DNA of 64,000 nt, taken from positions 1,674,001 to 1,738,000 of the forward strand of contig LSAX01000004.1 of the NCBI GenBank assembly GCA_001557505.1, written 5' to 3'. Shown piece after piece: positions 36,055 through 47,708 of the stretch. The DNA is from Reticulascus tulasneorum. Taxonomy: Eukaryota > Ascomycota > Sordariomycetes > Glomerellales > Reticulascaceae. The notes under the pieces were generated by a model, which worked only from the letters and a program-made list of their open reading frames with translations, was not told the origin of the DNA and searched no databases. Positions within the stretch are counted from its first letter, which is position 1. Each line of letters begins with the position of its first letter. The translations under genes were made by a program, and so were the position numbers.

Positions 36055-36912
36055 GAATGTACAGCGCAAACTCCCCAGCTCGATATGCTCGAGGAACCCC
36101 CCACCTCCAACAGCCACAGCTCGCGAGAGCTTTGAAATCCATCTCGACCAAGTTCTATACCATATGTGTACATGATTCTACATGAAGAAAATAACAGATA
36201 CTGCCATCTTCCCCCCTCCTTCTCCCCCTGGTCTCCTCCTCTCTCGCAAGAGCCCTCTCTCCCGGGACCGCCTTGCCTTTGCCTTTCACGTCCAATGTCT
36301 TGTCTTGCCCCGGAACTACAATATCTCATGGCCCGGTGTTGCGCCAGTCTATGACCGTGATCCCGATCCCCCAGTCGTGCCCATTGCCCCCATGTCCCTA
36401 GAATTTTCCAATCTTGCCCTATCCTGCCAAGCCCATTCCAGTTCAGCCCCGTCCGAGATGTGACCGGGCTCCAAGGGAGAAGGGCCAGAAAAACAAAAGA
36501 AACCCACGACGGCAGAATGGCTTTGAGAGCTCGGATTTTCACCCAGCCTCCCTTAGAAATCTAGCCTGCAGCTGACAAACCAATAAAAACCCAACAAGCA
36601 AAAAAGAAAACAAGAAAAAAGTATGCTTGGACGTATTATCCTCCTCTGGTGAACTCCAGTATGAATGTGATGTCTGAGGTATTCCCAACTCCGTGTGGAT
36701 GGCCACAGCGCAACCGGACTGGGGTGTCTATGCAAAGTACTTTGACATTGTCGAAATGTACAAACGTAACAGGCACTGCGGAGTGGCGCCATGGTGGATG
36801 TACAGCGAACGCATTACGGCATAGCTCTGAAAGGTTCTCGTCTTCGTGGTTTTCGGGTCGTCGTCATCGCTCCTGGCTCGTCGTCCTCTGTCATTTTACG
36901 TCTGAAACTCGA

Positions 36913-38162
36913 CTAGGTGGCGTGGGACCCGCCACTTCCACCGGCCTCGTCGGCGGCCTCGTAGAGGTCTAAGCAATCGGAGAGTACTGGGGGTTGATTA
37001 TTAGTAGACTAATGGGGGGGACGAGTCGCTGAAGGGGACGCACTTGAGATGATCTGCTCTTCCCACACACCGTACTGATAGTCGACGAGCCCATGTTTCT
37101 CAATGTTGTCACAAAGTCGTATCAGCTCCTTGCCCATCTTCTCCAGCCCTTCTTTCGTGATCAGACTCTGTGTCCTCTGCAGCTGCCGACCATATTCCAT
37201 CATGTCCTTCTGCTGTTGAAACATAGCCAGCCAAGCGTGATTGAAATCATTCCAAAGCTTTATGCGATCTCCGTGCAAGTTTTGGTCATCTAGATTTAAA
37301 CCTAAGACACAAGTTAGCTTATTTACTTTGCCAAGAGCGGGCCGGCCATGGTCAAATTGGCTCGGTAGTACAAACCTAGATCCGTAACCTGCGATAGCAA
37401 CCAGTTTGACACCTCCAAGAGTGACTGGCTCGCGCTTTCCAATACGCCGTTTCGGACGTTCTGAAATATGCCTCTAAGTGCGGTCTGGTATTCCATCCAC
37501 TTTTCTTCCAGACCACCACCTGCAGAGTAGTCTTGTTCTTCCATTGACACATCTGCGCTAGTACTCTGCGCTGGCATGCCACCAACACTCGACATACTCG
37601 TTGTGTAGCTAGGGATTTGGGTTTGCGGGTATGCGGTCGCAGTGGTGCCCGCAGATTGCGAATGTTGAAGGCTTGTAGCAGCTGCGGCGCTGCTTGGATC
37701 ATTTTGTTGGAAGTAGGAGTGGGCTACGTCTGTTGGCAAGATCTGTCCGGCCGCAGGCTGCCGTTGGAAGGCTTGCTGGCTATCGTAGACAGCGCCCTGT
37801 CCGCCAGGCATTCCGTATGGCATCGGCATCGGGTTATAAGAGGCATAATTCTGTGCTGGCCGACCATCCTGTCCATAGTCAGAGGCGTACCCGCCCATCT
37901 GGTTCTGCGCGATCGAGCCCGCGAAGGCCGCTACCGGTTCTTGGTAGGCATTCGTGTAGGCGCTGTAGTTGCCCGTAGCACCTCCCATGGCCCTTGCTTG
38001 CGACGGCGACGTGTTGAGCGGTGCTGGTCGGTACCGTGGGTCGGCCGTGTTTCCTGGAATGGGCCGACGCTGCTGCGAGGGGTCTTGGACGGAGTATCTA
38101 GAGCCGGAAGTCGCATGCATCGGCGGTTCATTCTGCCTCCTCCGGCGGTTAGGATCATCCAT
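36913..38162 (-). CDS. Q/P-rich protein with helical C-terminal domain, unknown function
   Basis: Exons 37376-38162, 37044-37301 and 36913-36986 give 372 residues; start ATG 38162 (MDDPNRRRR), since the frame upstream reaches only a TTG. Residues 1-200 are low-complexity, rich in Gln, Pro, Ser, Ala, Gly and Tyr, and likely disordered. From about 215 on there is an ordered, helical domain (GGGLEEKWMEYQTALRG, LHGDRIKLWNDFNHAWL, HGLVDYQYGVWEEQI), continued through both introns, which supports the gene model. The tail is acidic then Gly/Ser-rich. I do not recognise the family. A disordered Gln-rich arm with a helical domain is common in transcription or RNA-binding co-factors, but no DNA-binding motif is seen. 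The gene has an unusually long upstream region. Confidence 0.82.
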
Positions 38163-41100
38163 TCCACGGTGAGCCTGGTCGCCAGATGCCGTAAAGGATA
38201 AGCCTACCCGGTGCGCCGGTGGCAACGGTGCGGGCGAAGAATAAAGAAGTGCCAGTTTGGACCGTAGGTCCGGTCACAAGACCGTCGTGTTCGGTTCGGG
38301 ATGGTACTGAGAGAGTTGAGAGGCGTTTGGGGAGATGCAAAAATCAGAAGTAGGGACAGCCTAGTTGATCGAAGCGGGATGGAGGAGGGAGCGGCGCAAG
38401 CCCTGCTCTTAAGGTGACGGGCCGGGTCCAGTGGACTAGTTCGTCAGATGCTCCTACCAGGGAATGATGTCGAGAGAGAAAGGTAAGGGAGCGTGGACTA
38501 TGTTGGAGAGCGTTAATCCTCGATGTCGGCGTCGAACGGCTCTGCGTCTGATCTTAAGTTGGTCGATTCAGGAGGAGGGGCTGAGCAGGATTTCGGCGCG
38601 CGCAACTGGACGAAGCGCCTTTTAATGGAAGGGAAGATCCAGACAGATGAAGAATGGGAGACAGGGAGTTATCTGTTAACTCTGTGATTGTTTATGCTTT
38701 GTCGCGACAAGCTCAGCGGAGCTAGCGCTGTCCTTCTTCATGCCCAGACAGCCTGAAGTATCTTGGAGGAAAATGACGACGAGCGACGAGTCGTCGGTCC
38801 TGGCGTGTGAGTCGTCAGAGGGGTCAAGGTAAGGGTAAACAAAAAGGCCAGCGAATAGGGTGGATATCGGGTCTGAGTTGTCAAACTGAACGAAGATTTT
38901 GATACCGGGAGTATCCCGGGCGGCGCATGCAGTACGGGGATGAAGCTTTACAAGCAGGACCCTGCTTTGATCTGCTCGGGCAACGAATCCGCACCAGGGT
39001 ATCAGCAGCCTAGAAGTAGCCTCGAAGAAGATGCGATTCGCTAGAAGGCCGCCCGCCGGTCTGATGTCTCTCTGCACGGAACGATGGAGACCCTTGTGGT
39101 CAGGTGTCTTAAGTAATCGAGATCAGTGGACATACGGAGCTGCAGTGGCTGCTGGCGGGTTTGATGCGAACAGCCTATAAGCGGCAGTGACAGGGAAGGA
39201 TAGGGTAAGTTGGTGAGGATGACAGACAGTATGGGGCGAGTTGGTGTGGAGGGCGAAGACGGTAGTGTTCTGGGTCTTATACATGAGGTACCGCCAGTCA
39301 GACTACCAGGCGGACTTTATGGGGTCGCTGGATTCCCGGAAGAGCAATAAAAAGCAAATAACGTCGCGCGAGGCTTGGTACGAGGCAGCAGGAAGTTAAG
39401 GTGAGGCGGCGAGGGAAGAGAGACAAGGTAGTGAGTGAGTAAGTAGTAGGTAGTCCGAAAAGGTTGGAAGAAAGCCGGCGCCGACAGGTCAGAGAGAAGG
39501 AAGTAAAAGAGAAGTCAGGTAGACAGAGACGTGGTAGGGCAGGCTATGTAGATGTAAGTACACGGGAGTACTTGTTAGTCTAGGACCTTGGGATACGTAG
39601 TTTCCAACCAGGGGCGCCCTACTTTTGGTAATCCATAAAAACCCAGACCCGATCTATGCCAACCGGTTCATCCACAACTGGGACCGACTAACTAACTATC
39701 TTTCCTTCCTATTACTGGAGGGGGAGGGCCAGCACCAAACGCACCGCGCCTGGAGAGGAACGGACGGGGCGGGAGCACCAGAGTGATTGCAGCTGGGGGG
39801 GCCACTCTGACCGTGTCTGGCCGAATCCAGAAGTTTGAGGTCGTACACGGATGAAATGGCGCCTCGAGTGGCTCAAGGCCGAGGAATTCACTTATGCACC
39901 CAAAGTTGCGAGAGATCTGCATCTGCTGCCTCTTCGGGCTTGGAGTTTTGGGGGGTTATCCCTGGCACCCAAGCTGCTGGTAGGAGGCGTTAGGAGAATA
40001 AAAAAAATGGCAGTGGTGGTTGTGTGTCTGAGATCCTGGGTGGCGGGGACGTAGGTGAGAACTGCTTAACGAAGGAAAGTGGGAGATGGGAAGGGAAAGG
40101 GAAAAAACACCGGACGACGAGCTATTTAGCTAGGGTACTTGAAGGTCAAGTAGATGGACAAGATGGTGGCTTAGTATGTGTGCCTCTGGAGCCAAGGCAG
40201 GGAGGTAGGTCATTCAAGCTTCAACCGCACCTCCACCACCAACACTGACCGTAATGGGACTGGTTTGCGAACTGGGGGTGGGAGGCATGATAGATGTCCT
40301 TCATGAGTATTATGTAGATATGTCCCGTGTGAGCAATGTGAGGTGATTTGGTATTTAACAATATCAAAGCAGAAATAAAAACCTGACAAGATTGGATGTG
40401 GTGGACGATGATTTTTGAGTGTGAGCGATGAATGAATCCATAGAGGTGGCTTTAGTTAATCACTCACTCAATCGCTGCCGACAAATTTCTTTGTTCCCGC
40501 CTACCACCTACCTACTTACCTCAGGTAGGCACTAACTAGCTAACCAAGTAAGCTCTGTTTCTTTCGGGTCCCGAATGTCTCGTCAGGCGCACTCTCTTCC
40601 TCCTCCCTCTCTCTCTTATTACTCCTTGATGTTCTCGGTCCTCTTCCTGCTGGAGGTACTTACTTTCTCTCTCTCTCCCCCCACCCGGGCTGCCCAGATA
40701 CTTTACTCCAGGTCGGCCCTAATGCCTGAATGTAGAAGCGCGGTACGAATATATACCTTACCTACGAATAGTGCTAGCTAGTATACGGATCTCTGTGCCT
40801 CCGTCTGTGTGTTCGCTTAGCTTCGCCCACGGACGTTGTTTCGTTTCGTGGCCGTCCAACTCGAAGACATTCTTCTTTTCCCATAGGCAACTAGCCCGGC
40901 TGATGGCACGGCGGCGCGACAGCTAGGGCCGCAGGTGACGCCTTCCAAAATCAGGAGTCACTGTGGATGACTTGCGATGATGAGCTGGAGGATTTCAAAG
41001 TTTAAACAAAAAACATTGTCTGTGAGCAATAAACACGCCCAGCAGGTAACTGGTCGACATTTGTTTATTGCCGAATTGTGAGACAGGTTGGCGTACCCAT

Positions 41101-41720
41101 GTCATTCGGATTCGCGAGTAATAATGGGTCTCGAGTTTGACCTTCACCTGGGCTCTCTTACCTGGCCGGCTCTTATTATTGCGTCGTCAGATATTGATGA
41201 GAGACTGTCGGAGAGACATTGATGTATTTCTCTCGCTCTCTCCCTCTCTCTCTTTCTCTGTGCTTGCCTGTTTGCCTATCTCTGGCCTGGGACTTGTGCC
41301 ACCCGGTTCCATAGAGGTTTGCTTGCATCATTGATACCTTGGTTCATCCATTGCATGGGTTGTTCCTGACCCGTGCCTGGATCCCGCCTTTGGCAACGGC
41401 AGGGTAGGGCATTGCACGGCCAGCAGCAACACCTGTAAGCAAGCTCCCAACGCCGCGTCTCCATCACATTTCAGATGTTCCGTGCAACGAAGAACCATGT
41501 TTCTTGTCGGCTTCCGTAACAAGTCCCGAACCTTCTATTCAGCAAGCCCAAGTTCGTGGGCCATCCGTCATGCATGTGCAGCGGCTTGGTCGGCAGCTGC
41601 AACTTCCTGGGCAAGGCGAAATCCTAAAGCCTACCACCTACCTCTGATATCAAGTCGTACCCCACATCCTCGTTGATCCACAAACGGGGAACGCGCGAGG
41701 CATATACGAATGTACATCTA

Positions 41721-41753
41721 TGTATGTATGGATGTATGGATGTATGGATGGAT
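41721..41753. repeat. TGTATGGA-type tandem repeat
   Basis: An imperfect tandem array of TGTATGGA units with shorter TGTA and TGGA pieces at its ends, in the gene desert. Confidence 0.85.
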
Positions 41754-42271
41754 AGGCAATGATTACCAATGTTTCAGTGGCCCATGAAGCCACCGTCCGC
41801 CCCGGGCGGAGATGATCTGAGTAAAGCAACAAGCAAAAGCAAAACGCCAGAAGCTGGATCCAGGAGGGAGCCGGCTCGAACGCGGACGCCATTGGTGGAA
41901 CGGCGCATTTGGCCGAGGACAAGAGACACGCCCTTGGAAAATATGCAGTGGAATGAGTACCTCAGGTATGTAGAGAGGTCGAGGATAGGATGGAATCTTC
42001 CCGCAAGCGCGTAACTTGTCGAATGAGTGTGGGAATCCAAGGGCAGAGCAGCGCCGCATGGCTCTCGGAGCCCATTTCACATTTGGAATAGCAGCAGTAG
42101 TATTTGAAAGAGGGGGGGCGCAAGGAAATGGATAAAAATAACAAAACCTTGGGAATTAAGGATTTGAGAGCAGGTCAGACTCGCTGATGCCCAATCGTCC
42201 AAGCCTTGTTGGTGTGAAAACGGCCATCCACCCGCCCGCCCGTCGATACCTGACCTGACATGACCTTATCT

Positions 42272-42285
42272 GGGGGGGGGGGGGG
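42272..42285. repeat. Poly-G tract (14 G)
   Basis: Fourteen consecutive G on the plus strand. Other shorter G runs follow at 42481-42489 and 42512-42519. Confidence 0.9.
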
Positions 42286-42352
42286 ATGTACAAAGGTCGG
42301 TAGCGCAACCTGTTCACAACTCTCTCCACACAAACTATCAAGGCCTGTGCAA

Positions 42353-42382
42353 GAAGCAGAAGCAGAAGCGGAAGCGGAAGCA
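42353..42382. repeat. (GAAGCR)5 hexamer repeat
   Basis: Five tandem hexamers, GAAGCA or GAAGCG. Read as codons this would give Glu-Ala pairs, but it lies in no supported gene. Confidence 0.9.
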
Positions 42383-45300
42383 GGGCAAGTGACGAAATTT
42401 AAGAATGGGAGCAGGGGGGTCTGGTGCTGTAACTCGACTTGACAGAGTCACTCCAATGAGCCAGTGATGTATGCATCAATGGGGGGGGAGAGAGAAGAAG
42501 CAGAGAAGAAGAGGGGGGGGTGTTTCGTTGGTGTGGGTGAGGGCTGGTAGTGGAAGCTCCCCCTTCTCCTCCTCCCAATCAATCGAATTAATTAGCAGAC
42601 GACGACGACGACGGGCAAGGCCTGCAAAAAGGGCCCAGCCAGTGTGGGCGAGTTTGGGGTGGGTGTTGGAAGCGAAAAGGAAGGAAAAAGTCGAACAACC
42701 TTGAACCATGTCGTTCCTCGCAGAGAGTGTGCCATTGCTTCCCAGGGGAATTGAAGGAGTGTCGTCGAATAATCCCTGCAACATTGACCAGGGTTCCGGT
42801 ACCAATGAAACATGGCCGCTGCATCTTGGCTGCCAGTGCCGGCTGAGGATCTCCCTGCTTCTTATATTCCACTCCGCTGACGGCACCCTTGTATTGCGAC
42901 ACACTACGACCAATGCAGCGCGCTACTACCCTACGAAGACTACGGTACCGCGTGGTGTGCAAGCTTCAATTCAGGTTGAAGAAAAAAAAAAGGGTTGCAG
43001 GGGGGAGTTTGGGGGGAGACCATCCTTGTCGCACAGCATGACTGCAACATGAGTGATCACCTCAAATCCACTTACGATTCCCAGGTAGGTTGCAGGGTTC
43101 AGTTGCGATGGGATTCTGCGGATTTTGCACCTCATCTCTCATTATGGCGATGGATCGGGTAAGTATGTATGTATGTATGAATGCATGTATGTAACTTATT
43201 CTTACACGGGGCATCTGGCCCGTACATGTGTAAACACAGCAAAGAAAAGGAAACCCATACACCAACCTAAGGTACCTTACCTTACGCAGAGGCGCGCAGT
43301 ATAATATCTACAGTGTCATATATACTACCATTACTTTACCGCGTACTAGGCAGTATGTACGTACTATGTACGGCACGTATGTACGTCGCTGTTGATGCAG
43401 AATTTTTGTTAGACAAATCCCCCCCTCCAAAAAAAAACGCAGGGATCTCGCTTGAAGCAAGCCAAGCTGACGCGCATACACATCGGACCACACGATGTGG
43501 AAGGTACCGATACCTTCCCTGTTCCACCCCACCCTGTCGAATCATCCTTCCATCTTGCCCACCAAATCACCCGCCCGACATCTACACAGCAGTAAATGTT
43601 GTGTCTGTATGTACAGATTGCTCCACTACCACAAGAACTTTCTTTCTTCACAACCTCCAAAGTGGGGGCCTAAAATCTCCAATTTCCCACCTACATACAT
43701 AGGTAGATACATACATAAGGTATGGTTGATGCGCATGCTTGATCTCGACCAACGATGGACTTTCTCTGGGAAGGCATGACCGCCCCGGCAAGTGTTCCTT
43801 ACTACCTATGTAACAACAAGGCATTGACGCGAAGAGCTTTCGAGAAGTTGCGCTGAAGCAAGAGACGAATATCGTCGATAAGTACCTGCCCTAAGATAAG
43901 GTAAGGTAGGCATGCAGCGTACACCAATTTCTATGTAGCTCCAGAACATAAGGTAGATACCGGTTCCAACATCCGGCCATCCTGTGCCGGCGGTCTCTCT
44001 TCTGTAGGTAGACATCGGCCACTTCGCTTTTTCCTGCTCCTCCGCCGAAGTTGCATTGCATTAGCCGGAAAACCCACCCCCAGGGCACGTCTCGACTCCA
44101 TCGAGGCTGTACGAGTTGCAAGCACCCATTACGATGTTGTCCTTTTCCCTCCACCACCTCTGCATAGCTTCCTCCTCCTCTGCCTACTACGTAAGGTACT
44201 CATCCTCCCTGGCTCTCCGAGAATCGACCCTGGTACCAATCAGGCACCTGCCCACATCCCGCTAATGCCTAGTCCACCCCCCTCAGAACCCAATTGCCCA
44301 ACCAGCTCCTCCTGCTCACGTCGAGGCATCATCTTCCACTCGGGTCGCTTCAATTCGAAACCCAAATCTCCAACCTGCCATGGTGTGGTGGGGTGGAGCA
44401 GATTCGGGGATTGCATCACGAAAATCACCATTAAACCTGCTCAATCTTCGCCTTACTTCGCAGTAGGTGAACCGCCTCATCCACCTGGCCCAGCGCATCC
44501 CGAAGCCTCGGCCCCTCGCCTTCATGCCTGCTGTCTTCTCCGGATCGACAGTCAGTGTCGCATACAAATGTCTAACCAGCACCTAGTGCCTCGTAACACG
44601 TAGCTCATTTACTAGGGGGGAATGAAAAGACGAGCGATCTACGGAGATTTGCCCTACCCAACGGCCACACTAACGCGCCCAACTCGGCCATACCTGTCCC
44701 CATGGCGCGGATGTCCAGCATGGTCTAGGTTGTGAGTCGTTTGGGCGATCTCAGCCTCGCGCAAGGCGACCATTGTCGATCATCTCATGAATAAGGCGCC
44801 TGGTCCCCGTAGCCAAGTTGACCACCACGAGATTTCAGTCCATCTTTGTATCGACGAACGAAATCCCATCCAGTCATCTGGATCGCCTCGAAATACCATT
44901 CGAACCCGTAGACTCGTTTTGTAGATGTAGGCAACCTCGTATTCGCTGGTGCCAAAAGCTGAAGGGTCGTCTTCTTCGCATCCCGGGGGGTTCTTTCGTC
45001 CTACTCCCCTTCCCTTCATCACATCAATCACGGCAGCAAACCCGCCGTGGTAGAGGTCATGTCGTCTTGCTTGGCGATGGCATTGGTGTTCGCATTAGAA
45101 TAATCGGCCATCCACACCAGACTTGGGACTCAGCCCACGAAGCGTGAAACCAAGTCCAGAGGTTTCTGGGCTTCTATGCTTCTAGAATGCTTCTGGTAAC
45201 TGCAGGTTTGGGCGCTCGCAGTCTGTGCTCTCGCTATCGTGCCTATTTAGGGGACCTAGCAGGAAATTGAAACACGCCTCCGCCATGTTTACGCAAGACG

Positions 45301-46338
45301 CAAGTAGACACGGCATTCCTAGCCAAGTTGAGCTAGTTTATCTCTGGGATTATGTGGGCGCGTAAGAATCCCTCTCGGCATAAAGGAGTCAGACCCTAAT
45401 ATCGTCAAATTTCACATCGCCCGCAACATGCACACCGGTCAACAGCTGCCCTTTCAACCCGACACACGACTCGAGTCTGGGATAAGGCATGGCACAACCG
45501 ACAAACAACCCAGTCTTCAATAACAGGGGAATTGCCGATGATTCAGACTCCTTGAGTACCCTCAGCTCTAGCAGGGATAAGTCGACGGGCGCTCGCTCAC
45601 AACCAAGAGAGCGGACGAAAGTGGAAGTAGTTCCACCAGTGCAATCCTAGTCTCGCGAGTTCACTGCCTTGAAGAAGAGCGAAGTGCTTTCGCTTCTGTT
45701 CTCGAATCTTACATCTGTACTCAGGCTTAGAGATGGCCTTTGATCTTCATGGGTACTTAACCCGCATCCATAGATCACCACCCCACCCCAAACCCGTGAG
45801 AGACCGCCCGGTAGCTAGAATGGTACAGACTGCATGGCTCGCACAGAAACTCACGTTGCTATCCGCAGCTTGCATGAACATGGCTCCCATGCTTGCTTTC
45901 ATCAGCCCAAACCGCTACAGACACCATCATCAGAGCTTTGGTATGGCTCTAACTTGGTGGCGGCTGATGGCGCAGTTCGAGGGCCAGCACTAGGTCAGCT
46001 CCATGCCATGCATACGAGGCTCCCCAAGTATGACTTGTGTGTGCTTAGCTCAAACGGCTTATGTTCATGCATAAGGACGACTCATGTGCTTTGCCCCCAG
46101 ACGGCCGCATGGTGGGCCACTTTTTCTAATTCCGCTTCTAATGGCTGGACAGCATACAACTGCATGAATGTACACTCTAATATAAAAATACATCGTGGCG
46201 GTGGTACAGGCGGGAGAGCCATTCTCAGTTGAGATCTCGCTCGACTACACGTAGTCACTACCAGACCAAGGGCTTGGTACCTAGGGCGGGTGCCAGTGAT
46301 TTCAACACGGCTGCAACCAGCACATGGGCAGAACCTGC

Positions 46339-47335
46339 CTATCTCTTGACCCACGCGGGCATCTTCCGGGCCTTCAAGTGCCCGTGCTTCTTTCTCTCCA
46401 CCGTCCTTGGGTCTCGTGTGACGCAACCAGCTGGCAGAGAAGGAGATTAGCATACTTCTAGAGTTCTTCTGCCGCATGACGCTCCACTCACCTCGTCGCA
46501 ATGCTGGCTTCAAAGCCGGTTCATGAGCCATCAAAGCCTTCGCAATGGCTAATGTCAGGGCTTCGGCCTGTCCGGTAGTTCCTCCTCCATTCACAAGTGC
46601 CCAAACGTTATACTTGTCAATCCTTGCAGTACTCCGAAGAGGCCACACGACACTCTCGCGATCATGGACCCTGCCGAACGCCTCTGTGAGTGGCTTGCCA
46701 TTGATTTGCACCTCTCCAGTCCCCTCCACAACCCAAGCCCGAGCCACGGAGGTTTTTCGGCGGCCGACGCCGAGTGCTCTCCCAAACCTGTCAATTGGGA
46801 TAGGCTTTGCCACATTCGCAAACGGGTCAAAGTCTCGCCGGAAATCGTCTAGGGCTTCCTTGACCTCCCCCGGCATCATTTTGGGCAAGATTTGATTCAG
46901 CCGCTTCACCAGCCCCAAAGCTCTTCCGTATTGCATGGCCTTCACGGGCTCTCCAGAAGTTTGCCTGTAGGATTCGAGCGTCCTCCATAGTCCTCGTGGC
47001 ACCTGATCGGGCGGTGCTAACGGGAGACTCTGATATCTGCGAAGGAGAGTCGACAGGTTGACCAGGGCATCATTGAATTGAGGCTGCCGTGAAAAATATG
47101 ACGGGGACAAAGGAAGTGGCCGGGCATGGTCTACGCCTTCGAAAGGTTTACCCGATCGCGTGGGTATCGGTGATTGTGATTCGGCTTCGCTGGGCGGCGG
47201 TTCCGGCAGCTCTGTAGACATCTTCCTCGAGCCAACTTGGGTGCTTGGCCGTTGCCATTGCGGCTTTGGCCACTTAGGCATCGCAAGCTGCCGAAAGCCT
47301 CGTAGCTGCTGGACGCCAAAGCGTATAGTGGACAT
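46339..47335 (-). CDS. MRPS9: Mitochondrial ribosomal protein uS9m
   Basis: A protein of the mitochondrial small ribosomal subunit, whose C-terminal tail reaches the decoding site. Exons 46492-47335 and 46339-46430 give 311 residues. The ATG at 47335 is preferred; the open frame runs five codons further only to a TTG. The first about 40 residues ([20 protein letters not shown]...) are basic without acidic residues, typical of a mitochondrial leader. The S9 core begins near [17 protein letters not shown] and includes [19 protein letters not shown]. The second exon restores the family's end, [18 protein letters not shown]. An open frame reading through the intron would replace this tail with unrelated sequence and is rejected. 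Confidence 0.96.
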
Positions 47336-47708
47336 TGTTGACCGTATCAACGCCGACGGGCGTGTCGTGAGCTGTGGTTATTTCTTGCTGGGAGAGTCGA
47401 GGTCGAATTCTTGCGTTGAAGCTCAGCAGAGCTGGCGGAATATTGGTTCCATCACGTGCAAAATGCAAGCCACTTATTTCATCAGCCACATTTGGTTGCC
47501 CTGCTACCACATACCTACCCCTTCAAGTAAAGAAGTGGGGTGGCTGATTTCTGCAAGCGGGGCACCGACCTTCAACTTTTTGCCAGTTTCATTCAGAAAA
47601 AAAATTGTGACACATCGCTCGAGGTGAAGCGAATTCTCTTCCTTCTACATCTACAGCCACCACCAAAAGCAAATCTCCCAGTCGACTCGGTCGCAAACAA
47701 ACGTCAAT
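47336..47708. promoter_or_regulatory. Divergent promoter, uS9m / eEF1B-gamma
   Basis: 373 bp shared by a mitochondrial ribosomal protein gene and a cytosolic elongation factor gene. It has a CACGTG box at 47453-47458. The last about 70 bp before the eEF1B-gamma ATG are C/T- and CAAA-rich, a usual leader for a highly expressed fungal gene. Confidence 0.55.

Larger units (their letters stand above)
31960..36912. other. Gene desert between two converging genes
   Basis: Nearly 5 kb between the stop of calcineurin B and the stop of the 36.9-38.2 kb gene, which point at each other. Gaps between converging genes elsewhere in this window are 0.18-0.4 kb. The open frames here are short, overlap on both strands or come from simple repeats, and none resembles a known family. 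At 35160-35540 there is a plus-strand stretch of C/T- and CAA-rich sequence that looks like a fungal promoter and 5' leader. The only small frame after it is 35587-35709 (40 codons). A non-coding transcript or a fast-evolving small gene is possible. Confidence 0.5.
38163..46338. other. 8-kb gene desert rich in simple repeats
   Basis: No supported gene between the start of the Q/P-rich gene and the stop of uS9m. Purine-rich sequence at about 39400-39540 is pyrimidine-rich on the minus strand and could be the start of a long 5' leader for the 36.9-38.2 kb gene. On the plus strand C/T tracts occur at 40590-40690 and 41226-41266. The region also holds microsatellites, a G14 run and many TACCT/TATGT-type stretches (e.g. 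43160-43195, 43260-43400, 43680-43720). Open frames are short and unconvincing on both strands. Confidence 0.5.

Noticed and set aside
46082..46338. Read-through C-terminus of uS9m
   Set aside because: Reading through the intron gives unrelated sequence; the spliced exon 46339-46430 restores the conserved basic tail.
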